From positions 11,826-75,825 of the forward strand of contig NZ_JALVUC010000025.1 in assembly GCF_027023865.1 (NCBI RefSeq): a DNA stretch of 64,000 nt, written 5' to 3'. The notes under the pieces were generated by a model. The model did no database searches, was not told the DNA's origin, and worked only from the letters and a program-made list of their open reading frames with translations. This document shows, one piece after another, positions 1 to 6,404 of this stretch. Origin of the DNA: Thermococcus sp. Lineage in GTDB: Archaea > Methanobacteriota_B > Thermococci > Thermococcales > Thermococcaceae. The first letter of the stretch is position 1. Every line of letters starts with the position of its first letter. The translations under genes and the position numbers were made by a program.

Positions 1-100
1 CTACAAGCCTTGTCTTCCCGACCCTCCTTCTGCCAATTATGACGATTCTTCTTCCCTTTTCCAATAGCCAGATTTCCTTTTCTCTGTCATAGAACCTCAT
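1..100 (-). CDS. Archaeal AAA ATPase, N-terminal part only (gene runs off the window)
   Basis: Reading leftwards from the ATG at 98-100, 33 codons are visible before the window edge. They begin MRFYDREKEI and contain a complete Walker A loop, GRRRVGKT, around residues 23-30. This start plus P-loop arrangement is typical of the archaeal ATPase_2 family (PF01637), the same broad family as the genes at 503-1588 and 46720-48123. These proteins are common in Thermococcales and mostly of unknown role. The initiator ATG lies 14 bases from a small palindrome at 115-125, which may be its operator. The rest of the protein cannot be judged here. Confidence 0.8.
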   Translation of the reverse strand, partial: MRFYDREKEIWLLEKGRRIVIIGRRRVGKTRLV

Positions 101-114
101 AATTATACCCCACA

Positions 115-125
115 AGTATTATACT
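115..125. promoter_or_regulatory. Palindrome upstream of the partial ATPase gene
   Basis: AGTAT-T-ATACT is an 11-base palindrome 14 bases upstream of the ATPase start, followed further upstream by a second AAGTATA copy. The A/T-rich composition also suits a TATA element for a leaderless or short-leader transcript. An autoregulatory operator is an inference from its position. Confidence 0.35.
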
Positions 126-176
126 CAACAAGTATAAAAAGATTTCGATAAATTCACACAGCATGTATGTGCTGAG

Positions 177-225
177 CTGACCTCCTCTCCGCCGTGAACG
201 GCGAGGCTTTCGGAAGAAAGGGTAA
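177..225 (-). repeat. Solo palindromic repeat, IS200/IS605 right-end-like (copy A)
   Basis: Read on the minus strand it runs TTACCCTTTCTTCCGAAAGC, then the hairpin CCTCGCCGTTCACGGCGGAG, then AGGAGGTCAG. An almost identical 50-base copy lies in the opposite orientation at 1696-1745, so the pair brackets the ATPase gene and a flippase remnant. Looser copies occur at 6163-6209 and 22226-22259. A short GC hairpin followed by GGAGGTCAG resembles the transposon right end / omega-RNA scaffold of archaeal IS605-type elements. No transposase gene accompanies it. The repeat is seen directly; the IS assignment is inference. Confidence 0.5.
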
Positions 226-259
226 TACAGCTTAAATCTTCCCTTGGGCGCTTGCTGGA

Positions 260-472
260 TCACGCCTCTGAGTCTCTGAGGGTTATAAAGCAGCTCTTCC
301 ACCAAATCTTTGGTATTCCCCTTATCTGGAGGCGATGTTCACAGTGGGAGGTGACTGTAACATCTGAGATGCTTTGCATCGAAACAACCGTCCCTGCAAA
401 GACAATCCCCGTTCCCCTCGCAATCTTCTGCAGTGCTTGGTTTGTTTCACTCGTGGTTTCATCTCTTTGCAT
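260..472 (-). pseudogene. 5-prime fragment of a polysaccharide flippase (Wzx/RfbX-like) gene
   Basis: The first 32 codons (377-472), containing NQALQKIARGTGIVFAGTV, look like the conserved N-terminus of Thermococcales flippases of the polysaccharide-biosynthesis membrane protein family. After VVSM the similarity stops and the frame continues into unrelated residues for about 38 codons. A real flippase has more than 400 residues and 12-14 membrane segments; none follow. Two more stubs of the same N-terminus occur at 2542-2616 and 4412-4483. The gene was evidently cut down to its start. The family assignment rests on recognition of the N-terminal motif. Confidence 0.6.
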
Positions 473-502
473 CCTTTGGATGACATATTCTGTATCTCCA
501 GA

Positions 503-1588
503 TCAATGAATGCCATATTTATGGGCTATATTCTGGACTGCCTTTGCAAGAGGATTCTCAGCAATGCGGTACTTTCCGCGCTTTTTGCTGTGCTCGATCA
601 TCCCCGAGAGAACGAGATTCTTCAATATGCGAGTGAGGCTCCTGTCGCTAACTTCCTCCCTGCGGAGCACCTCTCCAGCAATCTCCTTCCGCGTGAGACC
701 AAATTTTGACTGAGCCAGCACCCAGAGTGTAGTTACATAGGCTTTTGTGCTGTAGATGTTAAGAAATGCCTCCAAATCCTGCTCCCAAACGCCGACGGCA
801 TAACTTGAAGCTTCTATGAGTGCCTCATCATGGCCCATGCCCCCAACCCTCTGCCTGCCGTAGTATGCCAGAAACCCGGGCACGTTTGAGAGCTCCTCCA
901 CAGCTTCTTCAAGTTCAGCCCTCGTGTAGGGCACTTTTGCCTCACGTAATCCTTTTTTGAGGTACCCTATGCTTTCCTCCGGTGTCCAGCGTGGTATGTA
1001 AATCCTGTCAACGTATCTGGCGAACATCGGTTGCGATGCTGAGGGACTGAGTATCTTCTCAAGCAGACCCGGCATCGAACCCGTCATTATCACGGTTGTG
1101 TTGTCCATTGTGTTGCTTATCAGCTGGAGAAGGCCGGGCAGGTTAATACCCCTGATGCGGGGCATTACTTGAGCTTCGTCTATTATCACAAGAAGGGTAT
1201 CGTATTTGGCATTTAGTTCCCTGAAGAGGTTGATCAGGGCGTTTTGGAACTGCACCCCGTTTTCGGGTTTAACATCAAGCCTTACAAGACCTAAGTTGAG
1301 CTGGGCATGGTACGAGAGTTCTTTTACTTCAATGTTCATTATTGCCGGAGTCAGCTCGGTGTAGCTGATCCCCTGCTTGCCCATAAAAGGAGAAAGATCA
1401 TAGTATATGTACCGGTACTTGTACTTATTCAAAAAAACTCTGATGATGCTCGTCTTGCCGACCCTCCTTGGGCCGAGAATTGCCGTAAAAGTTCTCTCCT
1501 CAACATTCTCCTTCAGCTGTTTGAGGGCTTCTTTGTGTCTTCTTCCATAAAGATTTTTCTCATCGGTTATTGGTCGAACTTCAAACAT
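503..1588 (-). CDS. Archaeal AAA ATPase (ATPase_2 family), 361 aa
   Basis: This cytoplasmic P-loop ATPase has Walker A GPRRVGKTS at residues 39-47, Walker B LLVIIDEAQ near 131-139 and a sensor-like motif VIMTGS near 163. The C-terminal third (from about 250) reads as a winged helix (SKFGLTRKEIAGEVLRREEV...SLTRILKNLVLSGMIEH), a common layout in archaeal ATPase_2 proteins related to STAND regulators. The function is unknown; roles in mobile-element maintenance or defence are proposed for the family. The ATG at 1588 is preceded by a 12-base palindrome 14 bases away that also supplies the TATA element, suggesting a near-leaderless transcript. Its flanks carry inverted copies of the same 50-base repeat, which hints that the segment moved or rearranged as a unit. 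Confidence 0.85.
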   Translation of the reverse strand: MFEVRPITDEKNLYGRRHKEALKQLKENVEERTFTAILGPRRVGKTSIIRVFLNKYKYRYIYYDLSPFMGKQGISYTELTPAIMNIEVKELSYHAQLNLGLVRLDVKPENGVQFQNALINLFRELNAKYDTLLVIIDEAQVMPRIRGINLPGLLQLISNTMDNTTVIMTGSMPGLLEKILSPSASQPMFARYVDRIYIPRWTPEESIGYLKKGLREAKVPYTRAELEEAVEELSNVPGFLAYYGRQRVGGMGHDEALIEASSYAVGVWEQDLEAFLNIYSTKAYVTTLWVLAQSKFGLTRKEIAGEVLRREEVSDRSLTRILKNLVLSGMIEHSKKRGKYRIAENPLAKAVQNIAHKYGIH

Positions 1589-1602
1589 TTATGGACACCC
1601 CA

Positions 1603-1614
1603 TTCTATATAGAA
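1603..1614 (-). promoter_or_regulatory. Palindromic TATA/operator of the ATPase gene
   Basis: TTCTATATAGAA is a perfect 12-base palindrome 14 bases upstream of the ATG at 1588. Its TATA content and distance fit a core promoter of a leaderless mRNA. The symmetry suggests that a repressor could occlude it. Regulation is inferred. Confidence 0.4.
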
Positions 1615-1695
1615 GCCCCTTCCATATTTAAGTCTTTCCTTTTTAGGTACAGTCGGAGGCCTCCAGGGGAGTTGGGGGATTCTCCAATTATCGGA

Positions 1696-1745
1696 TTACC
1701 TTTTTCTTCCGAAAGCCTCGCCGTTCACGGCGGAGAGGAGGGCAG
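1696..1745 (+). repeat. Solo palindromic repeat, IS200/IS605 right-end-like (copy B)
   Basis: Nearly identical to the minus-strand copy at 177-225: only a T inserted in the pyrimidine stretch and GGTCAG changed to GGGCAG. It holds the same GCCTCGCCGTTCACGGCG hairpin. It sits between the ATPase gene and the winged-helix gene. No protein-coding part of an insertion sequence is present nearby. Confidence 0.5.
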
Positions 1746-1778
1746 TGTTGTGGCTCCTCAAATCACAGACCTCAAGGG

Positions 1779-2417
1779 CTATATCCTCCGAGAGCTCAAT
1801 CCCCCTTCATTCTTCTCACCTTCGATTGTGGAAACAACGGTTTCAAAGACATCGTCAAAGAGCCTTGTGTACGTCCCCTGGACAAGCATATCAGCGAGAA
1901 TCACTCCCCACCCTGGGATGTAATAACCGTTGAGCTCCTTCCGGATTTTGAAGTAGAAGTCATCGTAGATGTAGACCTTGAAGGGGTAGCCTTCAGGATC
2001 CCTGAACTTCATGAGCTCTTTGAATGTTCTTTCACTTGCATAGAGGATCCCACCCGCGGGGCTGATTACCCTGCCGAGCAGCCAGAGGGCTGAGTTTCCG
2101 GAGAAGAGAACCAGATCCCTCAGGTCGTAATCCGGGATAAGCCTCATGGTTACCGGGCTCAGAGAGTTCAGTATTATCTCCTTATCCTTCGCCCACCTGA
2201 ATATCAGCCCCTTCCTGTCAAGGATCATCAGCTTTCCGCCCGGCACCACCGTCAGATAATTTTCCTTTCTTAGAGTCCTGACAACCTGAAAGACGTACTT
2301 GTAGTTCATCCCGGTGATTCTTGAGATTTCGGGGACTGAAATTGGGGTGTGATCAAAAAGCAGGGCGTAAACCTTCTCCCTCGAAGTTGGGGGTTTCACC
2401 CTCTCCACCAAATCCAC
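1779..2417 (-). CDS. Winged-helix regulator, AbiEi-antitoxin-like, 212 aa
   Basis: Residues 10-65 form a winged helix (REKVYALLFDHTPISVPEISRITG, then the recognition helix YKYVFQVVRTLRKENYLTVV). The remaining 145 residues form a globular domain without membrane segments (VLFSGNSALWLLG, YIPGWGVILADMLVQGTY). The plan recalls the antitoxin/regulator part of type IV modules, where a wHTH precedes a nucleotidyltransferase-like control domain, but no toxin gene adjoins it. An inverted repeat with 11-base perfect arms surrounds its TATA box at 2419-2453, a strong sign of autoregulation. A classical transcription factor is an equal alternative. Confidence 0.65.
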   Translation of the reverse strand: MDLVERVKPPTSREKVYALLFDHTPISVPEISRITGMNYKYVFQVVRTLRKENYLTVVPGGKLMILDRKGLIFRWAKDKEIILNSLSPVTMRLIPDYDLRDLVLFSGNSALWLLGRVISPAGGILYASERTFKELMKFRDPEGYPFKVYIYDDFYFKIRKELNGYYIPGWGVILADMLVQGTYTRLFDDVFETVVSTIEGEKNEGGLSSRRI

Positions 2418-2418
2418 G

Positions 2419-2453
2419 ATATCAACAAATATTTAAAAGTCTTTTGTTGATAT
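2419..2453 (-). promoter_or_regulatory. Inverted-repeat operator bracketing the TATA box of the 212-aa regulator
   Basis: ATATCAACAAA (2419-2429) and TTTGTTGATAT (2443-2453) are perfect 11-base inverted arms. The 13 bases between them contain the A/T-rich TATA element of the minus-strand gene starting at 2417. A dimer bound here would block TBP, so negative autoregulation by the product is the simplest reading. Confidence 0.6.
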
Positions 2454-2488
2454 TGATGATAAGAACATATGACTTGAACCACATGGGT

Positions 2489-2512
2489 ACCCCCCGAACC
2501 GGTTCGGGGGGT
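2489..2512. repeat. Perfect 24-base palindrome
   Basis: ACCCCCCGAACC is followed directly by its reverse complement GGTTCGGGGGGT with no loop. It stands alone in the intergenic space 2418-2735, about 70 bases upstream of the minus-strand regulator start. It could be a dimer binding site, a cruciform-forming element or the tip of a lost mobile element. Nothing in the neighbouring bases decides between these. Confidence 0.6.
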
Positions 2513-2541
2513 TTGCCAATAAGCGTTTCAGCGGGCTCTGC

Positions 2542-2616
2542 TTAGAACCAGAAAGATGTTGAAATTACCGTTCCAGCAACGGTAAACTCCCCCGCAATCT
2601 TCTGCAGATCGTTCAT
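2542..2616 (-). pseudogene. 5-prime stub of a flippase gene (second copy)
   Basis: Starting at the ATG 2614-2616 the minus strand reads MNDLQKIAGEF TVAGTVIST SFWF and stops. It parallels the LQKIARGTGIVFAGTVISM start of Thermococcales polysaccharide flippases with a small internal deletion. A GAGGGAG ribosome binding site survives upstream. Only 24 codons remain of a gene that normally exceeds 400. Confidence 0.5.
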
Positions 2617-2690
2617 GCGGTTCTCCCTCTAATCATGACAAGCTTCAACTTCTGACCCTCGCCGTGAGGGGGGAAGCTTGAAAAAGTGTA

Positions 2691-2721
2691 GAACAATCGT
2701 TAACTTTTTTAACTGTTGTTC
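2691..2721 (+). promoter_or_regulatory. Imperfect inverted repeat at the promoter of the first AbiE module
   Basis: GAACAATCGTTAA (2691-2703) and TTAACTGTTGTTC (2709-2721) pair at 11 of 13 positions across a 5-base spacer. The element overlaps the T-rich core promoter 15-45 bases before the abiEi start. AbiEi antitoxins are known to bind inverted repeats in their own promoters, so this is the expected operator. Confidence 0.55.
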
Positions 2722-2735
2722 CACAAATTGAAGAC

Positions 2736-3365
2736 ATGAACATCGCAGTAAGGTTCCTTCTATCTAGGTACGGCGGGAAGGTCATCAGGAAGGAAGAATT
2801 GAAAAAGGTATGCGAGAGGTTTGGGATCGATGTTGATTATTTGGTCCATCACCTCATATCGTATGGCTACGTAGTTAGGGTTCTTCGGGGACTCTATTAC
2901 GTGAAGACCGTTGAGGAATTTAAGCTTAAAAAGGCTTTAAGACCGCTGGAAATCATCGGGCTCGGATTGGATAAGCTGGGAGTAAAATGGTACTATGGCC
3001 TGTTCACGGCCCTCAGATTAAACGCCCTCACTCACGAGTACTTCGCCAGGATATTTATCCTAAATGACAGGATTTACCGCTCAAAAACTTTGAAAATTTA
3101 TGGGGAGAACGTTGAGTTCATCAAAATCAAACCCGGTCTAACTGAGTTCGGCGTTACCGACAGGGGGAGGATAAAATATTCTGACGTGGAAAAAACCCTG
3201 CTGGATTTTCTCTACCTTTCAAGGTACAACCCAAAACTCAGGCCCACCGCAGAAAATGTTGTGATGGAATACTGGGATGCGGCAAATAAAGAAAAGATCA
3301 GAGAATATCTCACGTATTATCCGGTGTCTCTAAGGAAGGTGCTTGAGAATGAAGGACTACTCTGA
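2736..3365 (+). CDS. abiEi: AbiEi-type antitoxin / transcriptional repressor, 209 aa
   Basis: This is the antitoxin half of a type IV toxin-antitoxin module. The first 65 residues are a winged helix (VIRKEELKKVCERFGIDVDYLVHHLISYGYVVRVLRGLYYV), ending in the RGLYYV wing typical of AbiEi. The rest is the control domain, with the family phrases YYGLFTALRLNAL and VEKTLLDFLYLSRY. The stop codon overlaps the following AbiEii reading frame by 17 bases, the usual tight coupling. An inverted repeat upstream (2691-2721) suggests autorepression. Because the partner toxin is frameshifted, this antitoxin may now be free-standing. Confidence 0.8.
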   Translation: MNIAVRFLLSRYGGKVIRKEELKKVCERFGIDVDYLVHHLISYGYVVRVLRGLYYVKTVEEFKLKKALRPLEIIGLGLDKLGVKWYYGLFTALRLNALTHEYFARIFILNDRIYRSKTLKIYGENVEFIKIKPGLTEFGVTDRGRIKYSDVEKTLLDFLYLSRYNPKLRPTAENVVMEYWDAANKEKIREYLTYYPVSLRKVLENEGLL

Positions 3366-4267
3366 GTTCATTCGGCTAATAATTGAGAAGAGTAGAATTA
3401 AGAAGCCAGAGCTGATTGAGAAGGACGTAGTCCTGCACACAATTTTAAAGGGGATCTATTCTAATGAACACTTCGCAGAGAATTACCTCTTTAAGGGCGG
3501 AACCTGCCTAGTCAAATGCTATTTTGGCTACTACCGCTTCAGCGTTGACCTGGACTTCACCTTCAAGAATCAGGAGAAGTGGAAAAAGGGCTCTCAAAGA
3601 GAAGGGGGAGGAAAGCCCTCGTCGAAGAAGCACAAGTGGTGGGCAATCTAATTGAATCTATTGCCGGCTACGTCGGTCTTGAGTTCAATGCCGAACTGCA
3701 GAATAGACGCTACATCGAGTTTGGAAGCGGTTCAAGAATGGTAACGTACAAGTTGTATTATCCTGGCGGTTTAATAAAGGTTCAGGTTAATCTGGTCGAA
3801 AACGTTCTCTTCGAGCCGAAGAGGCTCAAGGCAAAACCCTTTTGAGCGGAGTTCCATTGTCTGAGAATGATAGGCTGTATTTTTATGATTTCCTTGGGGA
3901 CTATTCTGAGGTTGAGGTTCTTGCTTATGACTTGAGAGAAATTTTAGTCGAGAAGGTTAGGGCCATTTTGACCCGAAAAGTTCAAAAACTGAGGGATTTC
4001 TACGACCTGTACCTTCTGTACAAGCATGGCTTAAGAGTTTCCGATTACGGAGATGCAATTATCAAGAAAGTCATTCCAGCTTTGTGGTATGAGAAGTATC
4101 TGGAGAATTTTAGAAGAAACAAGGCTACATTTGATATAAACGCCGATAGAGTTTTAGACGAGTATGAACTGCGCCTCCTAAATGTTATGCCAGACGAAGA
4201 TTTCCTTGGCTTCTTTAATTCTCTGATGAAAGCTATAGCTGGGATTCTTGATGAAATTGAAGTATGA
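3349..4267 (+). pseudogene. abiEii: AbiEii-type nucleotidyltransferase toxin, broken by two frameshifts
   Basis: Three overlapping frames together give one AbiEii protein of about 305 residues. Frame 1 (3349-about 3590) carries the signature YLFKGGTCLVKCY and RFSVDLDF, the KGGT and D-x-D core of DUF1814 nucleotidyltransferases. Frame 2 (to 3845) holds KALVEEAQVVGNLIESIAGY and the beta-rich middle. Frame 3 (3842-4267) holds EILVEKVRAILTRKVQKLRDFYDLY, the conserved helix of the C-terminal part. One added A in the AAAAA run at 3583-3587 and one added T in the TTTT run at 3839-3842 would restore a single frame. These are either natural inactivating deletions or homopolymer reading errors. Confidence 0.8.
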
Positions 4268-4323
4268 GCCTAAAATATCGGGGGGCAAAAAGAGTTAAAA
4301 TAAAAACCAAGACGCACCCGCTC

Positions 4324-4369
4324 ATCCGTCCCCTCCTATCATCGGACGGGCTTCACATGGGAGCGGATG
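4324..4369. other. Hairpin-forming segment after the first AbiE module
   Basis: CCGTCC at 4326-4331 can pair with GGACGG at 4344-4349, and CATCCG at 4324-4329 could alternatively pair with CGGATG at 4364-4369. The minus strand reads GAAGCCCGTCC, similar in style to hairpins at IS605-type ends. It lies between two convergent modules, so it may serve as a termination region. No gene is seen in 4268-4411. Confidence 0.3.
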
Positions 4370-4411
4370 AAAATTTTGATGTTTACCTCCCCTCTCCGTT
4401 GTGTATACTGC

Positions 4412-4483
4412 TCAATAAGTTTCTGGTTTGTTAATCCATATCCTCTTAGCACTCTTCTGCAGTGCCTGGCTCGCCTCGCTCAT
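4412..4483 (-). pseudogene. 5-prime stub of a flippase gene (third copy)
   Basis: The minus strand from the ATG at 4481-4483 reads MSEASQALQKSAKRIWINK and stops after 23 codons. MSEASQALQK is the characteristic start of Thermococcales polysaccharide flippases; after ten residues the match is lost. It is the third such stub within 4.2 kb, all on the minus strand. Confidence 0.5.
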
Positions 4484-4516
4484 GAGCCTCGCTTCCCTCT
4501 TTTGCTTTAAAAGCTG

Positions 4517-5296
4517 TCATTTAAAAAGTTCTTCTATCTTGAAGCGCAGGCTTTCAATGAGCTCCTCCCAGTTCGGGCGGAGAGTCTTGGGGATAAAGTG
4601 GTTTGTTGAATTGCCGATATAACGGGCATTTTTCTTTGCCTGACCTAACCTACTGATTAACCCTCCCCGGAAATCTTCCTCAATGTGGTAAAACTTTGTG
4701 TTAAGGTTAAGGGCCTTCAGGAATTTCTCCATTTCAAACTCCATGTTGAGGGCATGAAAAACATCATAGATGTCCTTGCCCTCCATGCGGTTGTATAAAG
4801 CAACAATTTTCTTTGCAAGAAGGTCCTCTAAAGAATAAACCCTAAACATCGTAGGATAGCTGTCAATGAACGGCGACTTCACCAGCTCAATTCTTGCTTC
4901 AACGTACGGCGCTCTGCTGAGGTAAAACTCCACCTTCACTCTATCCCTATTTCCAAGTGTATTGGTGTAATAGCAGGCAAAGCGGAAAGTCCTGTGGAGA
5001 ATCCTTGGCCCCTTCACATTGAAGTCCTTAATTTTCCTCATTCCGTCGATTATTTCCTTGGCTGAGGTCTCGACGTTGCCGTTGAAGTAATCGATATCTA
5101 TATCCCCCGAAAATCTCGCCGCTCCAACCTTAGCTAAATACACCCTGTTGAGTGCGGTTCCTCCTTTTAGAATTGCCTTCTCACCAAAAATCCTCCACAG
5201 CTGACTTAAGAGTAATGAGATCTTCTCCTCCTTGTCAATGTAGTTCAGGCCCAATCCAGTCCTGGCAGCTGTGTATTTTAGAATCCTCTCATCCAT
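4517..5296 (-). CDS. abiEii: AbiEii-type nucleotidyltransferase toxin, intact, 259 aa
   Basis: AbiEii toxins are NTP transferases that arrest growth by modifying tRNA or a related target. The core motifs are all present: AILKGGTALNRVY (about residues 41-53), ARFSGDIDIDYF with the catalytic D-x-D, and the C-terminal LEDLLAKKIVALYNRMEGKDIYDVFHAL, where lysine and aspartate are conserved. The ATG at 5296 (MDERILKY) is chosen because GGGTGG precedes it and it overlaps the antitoxin stop by 8 bases, which suggests translational coupling. The module converges on the broken AbiE module at 2736-4267, and sequence similarity between the two toxins is limited, so they are not a recent duplication. Confidence 0.85.
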   Translation of the reverse strand: MDERILKYTAARTGLGLNYIDKEEKISLLLSQLWRIFGEKAILKGGTALNRVYLAKVGAARFSGDIDIDYFNGNVETSAKEIIDGMRKIKDFNVKGPRILHRTFRFACYYTNTLGNRDRVKVEFYLSRAPYVEARIELVKSPFIDSYPTMFRVYSLEDLLAKKIVALYNRMEGKDIYDVFHALNMEFEMEKFLKALNLNTKFYHIEEDFRGGLISRLGQAKKNARYIGNSTNHFIPKTLRPNWEELIESLRFKIEELFK

Positions 5297-6077
5297 AGGC
5301 CCACCCCAGAATCCTCTCCTTTCCGAGGTTGTCAATTAGCTTCCACTCTCTAACACCCCTTCCCCGTGAGGGAAGCATTGGAACAAGCTTTGTCCATGTT
5401 TTAACCATGCTCCTCATGTACTCAATGACCTCCTCCGGGACTTCAATGTCGAGGTTTCTCGCGAGCTCCAGGACGTAGCCCGTTCTCTGGCAGAGAGAAT
5501 TGCTTGCAAAGCGTTTAAAGTATCTCAAGAACTCGCTCCAGTCTATTTTCTCAGCTTCATAAAGTGCCTTCGTTACCTCCGAATAACCCCCACAGTAGCT
5601 TGGTTTGTAAAAGCAGTCAAAGAAAGTCTTAGCTAATGTGGATGTATAGACCCCGTTCTTGATGGTCATCCCCACTGCCTTTTCACCCAGAGCGAGGACT
5701 TTTATGGTGTACCCTCCAATTTCTTTTTCACCCGATTTCCTTGGTGTTGCCACGAATATCGTAAACGGTTCATACTCAATAAGGTCATAGAGCCTCAGCG
5801 CCGAGGAGAACGCAATATAACCCGGGAACAATGTCAGTGCCATTTTGTAAGGATTTTTTATCAAAGGCTTCCCCGGTTCCTCATTCACAAGATAGAGCCC
5901 TCTTTTAAGCCTGTACAGGTAACCCTTTCTCACAAGGCTTGAGAGCACTTTTTTGACCATGTTCCCACTTAACCTCGGAAACAGTCCCCTTATTTCCTCA
6001 ACTGCCACAATGTCTGCACTCTTAAGGATGCGGATTATCTCCTGCTCAGTCCTTGAAAGGTAGTAATTTTTCATCAT
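5289..6077 (-). CDS. abiEi: AbiEi-type antitoxin / repressor, 262 aa
   Basis: The N-terminal 65 residues form a winged helix: SRTEQEIIRILKSADIVAVEEIRGLF followed by KKVLSSLVRKGYLYRLKRGLYLV, with the RGLYLV wing seen in AbiEi proteins. The middle carries AFSSALRLYDLIEYEPFTIFVAT and a beta-rich segment, then LAKTFFDCFYKPSYCGG, the AbiEi_4-like control domain. It is co-transcribed with the intact AbiEii toxin downstream. A perfect 7-base inverted repeat immediately upstream (6079-6099) next to a TTTATTAA TATA box is the likely autorepression site. Confidence 0.85.
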   Translation of the reverse strand: MMKNYYLSRTEQEIIRILKSADIVAVEEIRGLFPRLSGNMVKKVLSSLVRKGYLYRLKRGLYLVNEEPGKPLIKNPYKMALTLFPGYIAFSSALRLYDLIEYEPFTIFVATPRKSGEKEIGGYTIKVLALGEKAVGMTIKNGVYTSTLAKTFFDCFYKPSYCGGYSEVTKALYEAEKIDWSEFLRYFKRFASNSLCQRTGYVLELARNLDIEVPEEVIEYMRSMVKTWTKLVPMLPSRGRGVREWKLIDNLGKERILGWAYG

Positions 6078-6078
6078 A

Positions 6079-6099
6079 TAGTGACTGTTTTGGTCACTA
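6079..6099 (-). promoter_or_regulatory. Inverted-repeat operator of the second AbiE module
   Basis: TAGTGAC and GTCACTA are perfect 7-base inverted arms around a 7-base spacer. They end one base before the abiEi coding region and lie just downstream of the TATA-like TTTATTAA at about 6101-6108 on the minus strand. Binding here would block transcription start. Confidence 0.6.
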
Positions 6100-6162
6100 A
6101 CTTAATAAATTTTCCGGTAAATATCTCCCAGCAGTTCTTCGATGACCTTCATGTATACTCCC

Positions 6163-6209
6163 TTTTTTCTTTTGAAAAGCCTCGTCCTTCACGGCGGGGA
6201 GGAGGTCAG
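6163..6209 (+). repeat. Solo palindromic repeat, IS200/IS605 right-end-like (copy C)
   Basis: This diverged copy keeps the T-rich lead, the CCTCGTCCTTCACGGCGGGG block and the terminal AGGAGGTCAG. In the hairpin the left arm has changed (CGTCC instead of CGCCG), weakening the stem. The surrounding 6078-6404 interval has no gene apart from promoter elements. Confidence 0.5.
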
Positions 6210-6363
6210 ATAGAGCACTGCCGTAATCCGCCTTTCACTTAAACCCGGCTCCCGGACAGTCTTCAGTATAAACGTCATTTCCCAAAAGAACCATGGAAAT
6301 TATTATAAATCTACCTTCCCTCGGAAGCCTATCTTTTAAGGAAGGAATGAAGTCAGCAAAATT

Positions 6364-6371
6364 CTTTTATA
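6364..6371 (+). promoter_or_regulatory. TATA box of the rhamnose (rfb) operon
   Basis: TTTTATAT lies about 35-40 bases before the rfbA start codon, with purine-rich AGCAAAA upstream as a possible BRE. It is the last good TATA element before the operon; a second candidate, ATTATAAAT, is at about 6302-6311. Confidence 0.4.
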
Positions 6372-6404
6372 TCAACCCAAGGTTAAGAGAGTCAGGTGGC
6401 AGCG

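Noticed and set aside
87-305. 72-aa minus-strand frame RRSRRRGGQ-type protein
   Set aside because: It is a readthrough of the palindromic repeat and the flippase remnant; composition is unlike the real genes and it overlaps the ATPase promoter.
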